A stretch of DNA of 64,000 nt from Actinoplanes sp. N902-109 (lineage in GTDB: Bacteria; Actinomycetota; Actinomycetes; Mycobacteriales; Micromonosporaceae), in NCBI RefSeq assembly GCF_000389965.1, contig NC_021191.1, positions 6,759,501 to 6,823,500 on the forward strand, written 5' to 3'. A model generated the notes under the pieces. The model was not told the origin of the DNA. It was given only the letters and a program-made list of their open reading frames with translations, and ran no database searches. This document shows positions 34,760 to 42,232 of the stretch, one piece after another. The position numbers were made by a program, and so were the translations under genes. Position 1 is the stretch's first letter. Every line of letters starts with the position of its first letter.

Positions 34760-37700
34760 TCACGGCAGCGGCGGGGCAGGCTGGGCGAGGTGGGCGGCGA
34801 TTTCGAGAGCGGCGCGGCGGGCGTCGTGGTGCCAGTCGGCGGGGAGGATGTCGGCGAGGTGCCAACCGGCTCGGCGGAGGGCGCGATGGCGGGCGATGTG
34901 CGCCGCGGGGCCGTCGGGGTGCACCGCGCAGAAGATGCCCAGGGCGTTGTCCGGCGGGCCGGCGCACAGGTCGACGGTCCACGACCCGACGGCGTACCCG
35001 GGGCGCACCGTGACCCGCATCTTGCGCAGCTCGCTGGTCAGGGCGCCGGCCCATCCCGGCGGGTCGGCGGCGAGGGCGGGCTCCGGCGGCTTGTCGGCCC
35101 ACCCGAAGAAGTCGCCGAGCAGGCCGTCCGGGCTGGTCAGCGCCGTGACCACGACGAGCCGGCGGCGGGCCCGGGTGATCATGACGTTGAACAGGTGGGG
35201 GTCGGTGACGAAGCGCCGCCGCCCGGCCGGGTCGCCGTCCGCGAGGCCCAGCGAGGCCACCACGGTGTCGGCCTCGCTGCCCTGGAACGCATGCACCGTA
35301 CCCACGCGCAGGCCGAGCTGCTCGATGCGCTCGGCGGGGAACGCTGCGAGCAACGCCTGCTCCAGGGCGTCCGCCTGGGGGCGGAAAGGCGACACCACCC
35401 CGATTCCCGTACGGCCGGAAGCCGCCACCTGCCGCACCACATCGACCACCGCGCCGACCTCATCGGCCGGGCTCGGCACCCGTACGATGTCGATGGCGTC
35501 GGTGGCTTCGGTGCGCGGATGCCGCGTCGCAACGGTGACCCGGTCGTCGTAGAACCGGCGTGCCGGAAACCCGATCAGGTGCGGCGCGCTGCGGTGGTGC
35601 TCGTCGAGCCACGTCGCCGGGGCAGCACCGGCGGCCAGGTCGTAGGCGCTGACCCGGCGTACGTCCAGCCGATCGTCCGCGCCGTGCCGGTCGAGCACCT
35701 CAGCCACGTCGACGTCACTGACGAACGACACGAACCGCAACTGCCGCGGATCCCCGACGACGAGCGCCCGCCGAGCCCGCGCGAGCACCGGCGCCGCCCG
35801 GATCTGATCGACATGCGACGCCTCGTCAAGCACTACCAGGTCGAACATGCCCGGGGTGGCCGGCAGCAGGTCCTCCACATCGCCCACCGTGCCGATCCAC
35901 AATGGCAACGCCCGTACCAGCGGCTCGGCGTCCATCCTGGACAACAGCTCCCGCCGCCGGTTGCGACCGGCCCGCAACGCCGTGGCCAGCGCCGCCGCAC
36001 CCCGCCGCGCGTCCGTGTCCCACCGCTTGCGGCTGCGGACGGCCCGCCGCATCGCTGTCCCCACAGCCTGCGCCAACGCCGCCTCGGCCTGGTGCAACGC
36101 CGCCCACTGCGACGTCGCATCCGTTGCACCCCCGGCGGCAGCCAGCCGAGCCGCAGCTCGCCGCGTCCTCGCTGCCCGGAGCGCCGCCCGGACCCGATCA
36201 CCTGCCCCGGCTGCGGCCAGCTCGTCCGCGAAGGACAGGCCACCGGGCTGATGCTCAGCCCCGCCGAACGGGCCGCCTCGAGCCTCGGAGCCGCCGGTAT
36301 CACCGACCGGACCCGCGGACGAACCACCCGGACCAGCCGAAGCCCCGCCGGCCACGGCCACGCCACCCGACAACTCGGTGCCGGCTGACGACTGGCCACC
36401 CGGCACAGCCGCAGCTCCGGGCACCACAGAAGGAGATTCCGAGTCACGAGTCAGGCCACCCGCCATCGGGCCGGGAGCCGGAGCACCGGCCAGAGGAACG
36501 GCGGAGCGGCCCGCGCTGCCAGCCGCAGCGGCGTGATCCTCCAGCATGGAGGGCCGATCAGCGGCGAGGGGAAAGCGGCCGGACGCCGGTGGGCTGTCGC
36601 CCATCAACCAGTCGCCCCACGAAGAAACCGAGACGAGCTGACCGGCGGCCGGAGGTGGCGGAGCGGAGAAGTCGTCCTGGTGCAGCGGCAGGGTGCGGGG
36701 GATGCGGAGTTTTCGGCGGAGGCGCCAGCGGGACCAGCGTGAGGAGGCGGCGCGGTGCAGCAGGCGGGTGACCTCGTCGAAGTCCAGATCGTCGTCGAAG
36801 GCGCCGGGAACGTCGGTGGCCAGGGCGGCGAGGTGCGGTTGCCAGAACGGGAGCTCGGCGGCGAGTTGGTGGTCGGTCAGGGCGGCCGTGCGGCGGTCGG
36901 TCCGTTCGCGTACGAGATCGTGGTGCTGGGAAACGGCCTGCCGGTCAGCGCGGAGCTCGGCCTCGGTGGGGCCTGCGGCGGCGCCGGCGGCCAGCTCGGT
37001 GGCCAGGGCGGCGCGGCGCTCGGCGTTGCCGAAGAGGACCGGGGTGGGGGCCGGGTAACGGGCGAGCAAACCGGCGAGCACGTCGGCGGCGTGCGGGGAC
37101 TGGGTGGCCACCAGCACGGATCCGCCGCGGTGGACGACCTCGAGGGCGGCGGCGATCACGGTGTGGCTCTTGCCGCTGCCGGGCGGGCCGGAGACCACGG
37201 TGATGGGTGCGGTGCGGGCGGTGGCCACCACTTCCGCTTGTGCGCGGGTCAGCGGAAGCGGTGACAGTACGGGAGTGAGGTCGGCCGCAGCGGCACCGGG
37301 TGGGTCGTAGACATGGGCCAGCGCGGTGCCGGTCAGGTCACGCCCGGCCCAGCTGCGCAGCCCGTCCACCAGGCCACCGCCGAACACGTCCCGCGCCACG
37401 AACAGCGCTGCCGCGGCCACCAGGACCAGCCGGTCGCGGGGCAGCTTGGCGGTGCTCGTGGTGACCGCGTCGACGGTCAGTCCGGTGGCCTCAGCGGCCG
37501 ACCACAGCCAGGCCTTGGTGCCCAGGGCGTCGAGCCAGCCGGGGGTGGCCAGCCCGGGGGCGGCCTCCATGGCGGCGGCCAGCTGCCGGTCCTCGACGAG
37601 CGGGGTGATCTCGGCGTCACCGGCCGGGACCAGGCGGTAACCGGTCAGCGTGCGCTCCAGTCGTACCGGCTGGGTGAGCAGGGGAAGCCGGACCTTGCGC

Positions 37701-37936
37701 CGGGTCCCCTCGATCTCGGTCTGACCGGCGATGAAGCCCCACCCGCGGCGCAGCACGCGCTCCTCGCGGTGCAGCGCGTCGACGGCGGCGAGCCGGTCGC
37801 TGTCGGCGTTGCGCGGCGCCCGCTCGGCGTCCTTGAGCCACAGCAGCGGCTGGCCACCGCGGGTGACGTCGTGCACGCGGTCACCGCCCGCCGGGGCCAG
37901 CTCGGCAAGCACGTGGAGAACGGACTCGGGACGCAT
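34760..37936 (-). CDS. Large SF1 (Upf1/Dna2-like) helicase with C-terminal nuclease-like domain
   Basis: A 1058-residue AAA-type helicase. LPLTRAQAEVVATA and SGPPGSGKSHTV near residue 248 give the Q-motif and Walker A; VVLDEASHVDQI gives the DEAx box; VVGDPRQLRFVSF, VGTVHAFQGSEADTVV and NVMITRARRRLVVV are motifs III-VI. A low-complexity Gly/Ala/Ser/Pro insertion (about 445-570) splits the first RecA domain. The last ~100 residues (LTSELRKMRVTVRPGYAVGS, VDLCAG, HPDG, HRALRRAGW) resemble the Vsr/REase-like domain at the end of some actinobacterial helicases. A DNA-processing or defence function is possible. Confidence 0.85.
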   Translation of the reverse strand: MRPESVLHVLAELAPAGGDRVHDVTRGGQPLLWLKDAERAPRNADSDRLAAVDALHREERVLRRGWGFIAGQTEIEGTRRKVRLPLLTQPVRLERTLTGYRLVPAGDAEITPLVEDRQLAAAMEAAPGLATPGWLDALGTKAWLWSAAEATGLTVDAVTTSTAKLPRDRLVLVAAAALFVARDVFGGGLVDGLRSWAGRDLTGTALAHVYDPPGAAAADLTPVLSPLPLTRAQAEVVATARTAPITVVSGPPGSGKSHTVIAAALEVVHRGGSVLVATQSPHAADVLAGLLARYPAPTPVLFGNAERRAALATELAAGAAAGPTEAELRADRQAVSQHHDLVRERTDRRTAALTDHQLAAELPFWQPHLAALATDVPGAFDDDLDFDEVTRLLHRAASSRWSRWRLRRKLRIPRTLPLHQDDFSAPPPPAAGQLVSVSSWGDWLMGDSPPASGRFPLAADRPSMLEDHAAAAGSAGRSAVPLAGAPAPGPMAGGLTRDSESPSVVPGAAAVPGGQSSAGTELSGGVAVAGGASAGPGGSSAGPVGDTGGSEARGGPFGGAEHQPGGLSFADELAAAGAGDRVRAALRAARTRRAAARLAAAGGATDATSQWAALHQAEAALAQAVGTAMRRAVRSRKRWDTDARRGAAALATALRAGRNRRRELLSRMDAEPLVRALPLWIGTVGDVEDLLPATPGMFDLVVLDEASHVDQIRAAPVLARARRALVVGDPRQLRFVSFVSDVDVAEVLDRHGADDRLDVRRVSAYDLAAGAAPATWLDEHHRSAPHLIGFPARRFYDDRVTVATRHPRTEATDAIDIVRVPSPADEVGAVVDVVRQVAASGRTGIGVVSPFRPQADALEQALLAAFPAERIEQLGLRVGTVHAFQGSEADTVVASLGLADGDPAGRRRFVTDPHLFNVMITRARRRLVVVTALTSPDGLLGDFFGWADKPPEPALAADPPGWAGALTSELRKMRVTVRPGYAVGSWTVDLCAGPPDNALGIFCAVHPDGPAAHIARHRALRRAGWHLADILPADWHHDARRAALEIAAHLAQPAPPLP

Positions 37937-38041
37937 CGGCTGCGACCGTAGCTCACCCGTACGACATTCTTCCGTCCCGGACCGGCCGCGTAATCTCCTC
38001 GGTACCCGGGCTGGTCCGGGTACGGGGAGAGGGGCGTTCCG

Positions 38042-38344
38042 ATGGCGTACGGCTGTGTCAATACGATGCGCACGACGGCGGGCCACCGCGACGAGGTCGT
38101 GCAGATCCTGCTCAGCGGCGCGGACGGGCTCAAGGAGGCGGGCTGCCAGCTCTATGTGGTGAGCGTCTCGCCGACCGACGCGGACGTGATCGTGGTCAGC
38201 GAGGTCTGGGACAGCAAGCAGCACCACGACGACTCCCTGCAGCTCCCCGAGGCCCGCGCCGCGATCGCCCAGGCCATGCCGATGCTCACCGGCGAGTTCG
38301 CCACCCAGGAGCTCGAGGTGGTCGGCGGGCTCGGCGTGGACTGA
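38042..38344 (+). CDS. Antibiotic-biosynthesis-monooxygenase-like (ABM) small protein
   Basis: A 100-residue ferredoxin-like fold protein. TTAGHRDEVVQILLSGADGL, YVVSVSPTDADVIVVSEVWD and HHDDSLQLPEARAAIAQAMP follow the ABM/YgiN pattern, in which the conserved E-x-W and following His lie at the active site. YgiN-type proteins oxidise quinols; most paralogues are uncharacterised. GGGGAGAGG precedes the ATG. It is divergent from the helicase gene (105 bp between starts). Confidence 0.82.
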   Translation: MAYGCVNTMRTTAGHRDEVVQILLSGADGLKEAGCQLYVVSVSPTDADVIVVSEVWDSKQHHDDSLQLPEARAAIAQAMPMLTGEFATQELEVVGGLGVD

Positions 38345-38356
38345 CGGGCGAGCCGG

Positions 38357-38947
38357 TCAGGCGTCGCGGAACTTCTCCGCCGTACGCTGCAGGGTGCTCG
38401 TATAGCCCTGCCACCACGCCTGGTCCCCGGGCGGCATGTTGGTGGCTTGCCGGCGCATGCCGGTGGCGCCGTCGACGAGTTCGCGGACGATGTCGGCATG
38501 ACCGACGTGCCGGTGGGTCTCGGCGATGACGTGGACCAGCACCCGGTGCAGCGGCACCCGGCGGCTCTCGGCCGGCCACCACGGCACCTCGCCGTAGGCG
38601 TCCAGCGGCAGGGCCTCGATCGTCGCGTCGTCGTGCGCCCACACCCGGCGATAGAAGTCGACGACTTCGTCGCGGGACTCGGCGGCGGTGGCCCACATGT
38701 CGGCGTTCGCCTCGGCGTCGGCCTCCATCCCGGCCGGCTGGTCGGCGATCGGACGGCCGAACGACTCGCCGAGATAACCGGTCTCGGTCAGGGCGACGTG
38801 TTTGACGAGACCGAGCAGGTTGGTGCCGGTGGGTGTCAGCGGGCGCCGGACGTCGTACTCGGAAAGGTCGTCGAGTTTCCACAGCAGCGCTTCGCGGGCG
38901 GACTGGAGGTAGTGATGGAGGTCGGCTTTCGCATCGGGTTCCGTCAT
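38357..38947 (-). CDS. DinB-family protein (DUF664)
   Basis: A 196-residue four-helix-bundle protein. The three-histidine metal site is visible as GLVKHVALTETGYLG near residue 47, a weak middle site, and HVIAETHRHVGHADIVREL near 140-158. YdDinB proteins of this group include thiol-S-transferases (mycothiol or bacillithiol dependent); actinomycetes use mycothiol, so that is a reasonable guess. It converges on the ABM gene with 12 bp between the stops. Confidence 0.88.
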   Translation of the reverse strand: MTEPDAKADLHHYLQSAREALLWKLDDLSEYDVRRPLTPTGTNLLGLVKHVALTETGYLGESFGRPIADQPAGMEADAEANADMWATAAESRDEVVDFYRRVWAHDDATIEALPLDAYGEVPWWPAESRRVPLHRVLVHVIAETHRHVGHADIVRELVDGATGMRRQATNMPPGDQAWWQGYTSTLQRTAEKFRDA

Positions 38948-39000
38948 GCCCGCATCCTGCCAGGGGGTCTCCGCCGGCGCGGCTCCTTTATGGGCGGGCG

Positions 39001-39096
39001 GCGCGGCGGCTCGCCATGGCGGCGTGGCCCGTTATGGCGCGGCGGCTCGGTGAGCGGCGCGGCGGCTTGGTGAGCGGCGCGGCGGCTCGTTGGGCG
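39001..39096. repeat. 20-nt tandem repeat between DinB and SAM-enzyme genes
   Basis: Three consecutive 20-nt units (GCGCGGCGGCTCGGTGAGCG and variants) occupy 39037-39096, with one more related unit at 39001-39020. They fill most of the 230-bp divergent gap. Confidence 0.8.
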
Positions 39097-39177
39097 GTGG
39101 CGGCTCTTTTCGGGCGCGGCGGCGGCGATTGTGCGCGCTCGGCGAGCGGATTGTCCGGCTAAGCGTAGGTTGGAGGC

Positions 39178-39951
39178 ATGCTTCTGACGATCGTTGCCGA
39201 CTACGGGACCGGGGATCTGGCGTTCGCCGAGGTGCGGCAGCGGATCGCCGGGCTGCTGCCGGAGGCCGATGTCGCGGCCATCCCGGTGCCGGCGTTCGAC
39301 ACGGTGAGCGCCGGCTTCTGCGTGGCGCAGCTGGGCTTCGGCGCCGGCCCCGCCGACCGGGTGATCTATGCCAACGTCGCCCCACGCCAGGACGAGGACG
39401 AGCCGCGCGCGGACAACGCCGGTGAGCGCCTGGTCGCGGCCCGCCTGCCGTCCGGTGTCCTCGTCGTGGGCGTCGCCGCCGGCGCGAGCCTGTCCTTCCT
39501 CGCCGACGCGGGGGTGCCGCTGCGCGCGGTCAGAGTGGCCGACGCCGGTTCGCAGTTCCGCTCGCGCGACGTGTTCCCCGAGGCGGTGGCCGGCCTGGTC
39601 CGCGGCGACAACAACCTGCTCGGCGACCCGGTGACCGTCGCGCCCGCACCCGACCGTTCGGTGATCTATACCGACGGCTACGGCAACCTCAAGACCAGCT
39701 GGTACGAACCCCCGGCGCCAACCGGCGCAACGGTCCAGGTGCGCATCGGCGACGCCCGGGCCGAGGCAATGGTCAGCGACGGCGTCTTCACCGTGCCGCC
39801 CGGCACCATCTCGTTCGCCCCGGGCAGCTCCGGCTGGCCCGCCGCCGACGGCACCCCGCGCGCCTGCTTCGAACTCTTCGCCCGCGGCGGCAACGCAGCC
39901 GAGATCTTCGGCAACCCGCCCGCCGGCACCGCCATCGAGATGGTGAGCTGA
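39178..39951 (+). CDS. SAM hydroxide adenosyltransferase / halogenase superfamily (DUF62), atypical
   Basis: A 257-residue DUF62 protein. ADYGTGDLAFAEVRQRI matches the family's opening (T/S)DxGTxD, IYTDGYGNLKTSW matches the xxxD-xFGNxxTN segment, and FELFARGGNAAEIFGNPPAG matches the C-terminal strand. Enzymes of this group split S-adenosylmethionine with water; the related fluorinase and chlorinase use halide. This protein has no histidine at all: the usual FHGRD segment, whose His completes the Asp-Arg-His triad, is FRSRD here, and the PDNG loop is absent. Activity must differ or be lost. TAGGTT ends six bases before the ATG, suggesting a leaderless mRNA. Confidence 0.8.
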   Translation: MLLTIVADYGTGDLAFAEVRQRIAGLLPEADVAAIPVPAFDTVSAGFCVAQLGFGAGPADRVIYANVAPRQDEDEPRADNAGERLVAARLPSGVLVVGVAAGASLSFLADAGVPLRAVRVADAGSQFRSRDVFPEAVAGLVRGDNNLLGDPVTVAPAPDRSVIYTDGYGNLKTSWYEPPAPTGATVQVRIGDARAEAMVSDGVFTVPPGTISFAPGSSGWPAADGTPRACFELFARGGNAAEIFGNPPAGTAIEMVS

Positions 39952-40063
39952 CCGTCTCCCCGACCGCCGGCCGGACCGCCTTCCGCAGGGCGAGTCGCTG
40001 ACTGTCCGGCGCGCCACCGCCCGGCAGACCCACCGCCCGGCGGGCCGGGCGGGTACGCAGGCT

Positions 40064-40245
40064 ACGGGCGGCGTGGCTGGTAACCGGGTCACGGTCGCGG
40101 GCAGCATGGCTGGCAGCCGGGTCACGGTCGCGGGCAGCGTGGCTGGCAGCCGGGTGACGGCTGCGGGCGGGTCGCGGGCGGCGTGGCTGGCGGTCGCGGG
40201 TGCATGGCTGGCGGCCGGGTGACAGTTGCGGGTGGCGTGGTGCTG
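40064..40245. repeat. 33-nt tandem repeat array in intergenic gap
   Basis: Three contiguous 33-nt units (40064-40096, 40097-40129, 40130-40162; core GGCTGGCAGCCGGGT) are followed by shortened copies to about 40245. The array fills most of the 312-bp gap between the convergent DUF62 and XRE genes and contains no gene. Confidence 0.85.
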
Positions 40246-40263
40246 TTCAGGCCGGGGTGGCGG

Positions 40264-41397
40264 TCATGGGACGGGGATTTCCGGTGTGCCGGCGACGGCG
40301 GCGAGGCGGAGGCGGGTTTCGGCCGGGGTGTCCGGGGTGGCTGTCAGGATGACGATCTTGAGTTCGAGGTCGCCGTCGGTCAGGACGTCGCAGTCGACCT
40401 CGATGTCGCCGGCCGAGGGGTGGTGCACCACTTTGTGGTCCTCGCGGTGGGCGCTGACCGCACCCGCTGACCATAGTGTTGCGAACTCCGCGTTGCCCGC
40501 TTGCAGTTCCCGGACGAGGGCGGCCAGGCGGCGGTCGCCGGGGAACCGGCCGGTGGCGCGGCGCAGGTCGGACACTACCGCGGCCTTGGTCACGTCGTCG
40601 TCCGCGGATGTCACCGGCCACTGCTCCAACGCCGGTCCGGGCCAGCCCGCCGGAGCGGCCGGGACCACACCGGATGAGATGAGCCCACCACCCAAGGCAA
40701 CCGGATCACCCGAGGCAAGCGGATCACCCAAGGCAAGCGGGCCGGCCGAGACAAGCGGACCGGCCGAGACAAGCGGGCCGGCCCAGGCAAGCGGATCACC
40801 CAAGGCGAGCGGACCGGCCGAGGACGGGCGGGTGGCCGAGGACGGGCGGGTGGCCGAGGACGGGCGGGTGGCCGAGGACGGGCGGGTGGCCGAGGACGGG
40901 CGGGTGGCCGAGGGCGGCTGGGCTATGGGGAAGGTGTCGCGGGCGAAGTTGCGGGCGGGGCGGGGCTTGGTGGACGGGTCGCCGAGGAGGGCCGACCAGG
41001 TGGCGTTCCACCACAGGAGCTGCCAGTCGGCGGCGAAGATAGCGGCGGCTGCGTCGGTCAGGCGGCTCACCACTCGTTGCACGCCGCGGGGGATGTGGTC
41101 GCTGATGTGGTCGGGGGCGGGTGGGGTGAGGCGGGCCAGCCGGAAGAGGTGGTCGCGTTCGGCTGGGGAGAGTTGCAGGGCTCGGGCCAGTGCCGCGGTG
41201 ACCTGTGCCGACGGGGTGGTGGCGCGGCCCTGTTCGAGGCGCACGACGTAGTCGACCGAGACTCCGGCCAGGTCGGCCAGTTCCTCGCGGCGCAGGCCGG
41301 TCGCTCGGCGTGCGTGTCCCCTGGGCAGCCCGGCTGCTGCCGGAGACATGCGGTCGCGCCAGGCGCGGATCGTCGGTCCCAGAGCTGTCACGCTCAT
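40264..41397 (-). CDS. XRE-family regulator with MmyB-like ligand domain, expanded by repeats
   Basis: A 377-residue regulator. The helix-turn-helix (about 25-85) contains ATGLRREELADLAGVSVDY and VVRLEQGRATTPSAQV, exact for the MmyB-type group. The ligand (fatty-acid-like) domain begins WQLLWWNATWSALLGD and ends WSAGAVSAHREDHKVVHHPS. Residues about 155-240 are an expanded tract of PSSATR and AGPLVS-type hexapeptides inside that domain. Relatives known to me are ~270-300 residues, so the tract explains the extra length. The divergent SDR gene 92 bp away is the usual target of this type of regulator. Confidence 0.9.
   Translation of the reverse strand: MSVTALGPTIRAWRDRMSPAAAGLPRGHARRATGLRREELADLAGVSVDYVVRLEQGRATTPSAQVTAALARALQLSPAERDHLFRLARLTPPAPDHISDHIPRGVQRVVSRLTDAAAAIFAADWQLLWWNATWSALLGDPSTKPRPARNFARDTFPIAQPPSATRPSSATRPSSATRPSSATRPSSATRPSSAGPLALGDPLAWAGPLVSAGPLVSAGPLALGDPLASGDPVALGGGLISSGVVPAAPAGWPGPALEQWPVTSADDDVTKAAVVSDLRRATGRFPGDRRLAALVRELQAGNAEFATLWSAGAVSAHREDHKVVHHPSAGDIEVDCDVLTDGDLELKIVILTATPDTPAETRLRLAAVAGTPEIPVP
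40692..40905 (-). repeat. 18-nt in-frame minisatellite inside the XRE regulator gene
   Basis: Five perfect 18-nt copies (GGCCGAGGACGGGCGGGT) run from 40816 to 40905, encoding PSSATR on the minus strand. A degenerate set with the same period runs from about 40692 to 40815. The frame is kept throughout. Confidence 0.9.
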
Positions 41398-41489
41398 GAT
41401 TGTTGCGCGACGAGGGGGCCTCGCGGGGTCGCCAGGGTGGTACTGGCTTTCCCTGGACGGCGGGGGCGGCCGGGGCGACGGTTGACCGC

Positions 41490-42185
41490 ATGACGATCAC
41501 TTTCATCACCGGGGCGAACAAGGGCCTCGGGTTCGAGACCGCGCGCCGGCTCAGCGAGCTGGGTCACACGGTGCTGCTGGGGGCCCGCGATCCGGAACTC
41601 GGCCGGGCCGCGGCCGCCACGATCAATGCTCGTTTCGTACGGATCGACGTGACCGACGATGCCTCTGTGGCCGCTGCGGCGGCTGACGTGGAGCAGCATG
41701 AGGGCGCGGTGGACGTACTGGTCAACAATGCCGGGATTCATGGGCCCGCAGGCGACCCGAGCAGCTTGACCGGCGCGGACGTCCTGGGGGTCTTCGATGT
41801 GAACGTGGCGGGCGTGGTGCGCACGACGACGGCGTTCCTGCCGTTGCTGCGCCGCTCGGCCGACCCGGTGATCATCAATGTGAGCAGCGGGATGGGCGAT
41901 CTCGAGGCGACCCATGACCGGAGCCGGCCGGAGGGGAACTACGTGGCGCCGGTCTACACGGCGTCGAAGGCGGCGTTGACGATGCTGACCACCCAGTACG
42001 CCAAGGCGCTCCCGGAGATGCGGATCAACGCGGCCGACCCCGGATACACGGCCACCGAGTTCAACGGGCACAGCGGGCCGCAGACCGTGACCGAGGGTAC
42101 GGATGCCATCGTCCAGCTCGCCACCGAGGGGCCGGGGCACGGATCCGGCCGCTTCGTCGAACGCCACGGCGAGAAGAGCTGGTGA
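41490..42185 (+). CDS. Short-chain dehydrogenase/reductase
   Basis: A 231-residue SDR. TGANKGLGFETARRL near the start is the NADP(H) glycine loop, LVNNAGIHG the stabilising NNAG, INVSSGMG the catalytic Ser and YTASKAAL the Tyr-x-x-x-Lys. PGYTATEFNGHSG follows the active site. It resembles carbonyl-reductase-like SDRs of the group paired with MmyB-type XRE regulators. Substrate unknown. ATG at 41490 is used; the upstream open frame lies in the promoter gap. Confidence 0.92.
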   Translation: MTITFITGANKGLGFETARRLSELGHTVLLGARDPELGRAAAATINARFVRIDVTDDASVAAAAADVEQHEGAVDVLVNNAGIHGPAGDPSSLTGADVLGVFDVNVAGVVRTTTAFLPLLRRSADPVIINVSSGMGDLEATHDRSRPEGNYVAPVYTASKAALTMLTTQYAKALPEMRINAADPGYTATEFNGHSGPQTVTEGTDAIVQLATEGPGHGSGRFVERHGEKSW

Positions 42186-42188
42186 CCG

Positions 42189-42220
42189 GATGGGCCGGGC
42201 CCCGGGGGGTCCGGCCCATC
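42189..42220. terminator. Bidirectional hairpin between SDR gene and pheT
   Basis: A perfect 10-bp stem (GATGGGCCGG / CCGGCCCATC) with a 12-nt loop fills the 47-bp gap between the convergent SDR and pheT stops. It can serve both strands. No T-run on either side, as is common at high GC. Confidence 0.75.
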
Positions 42221-42232
42221 GCAACACGGAAC

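Noticed and set aside
39037..40245. Possible CRISPR or integron-like array
   Set aside because: Units are contiguous tandem repeats without spacers.
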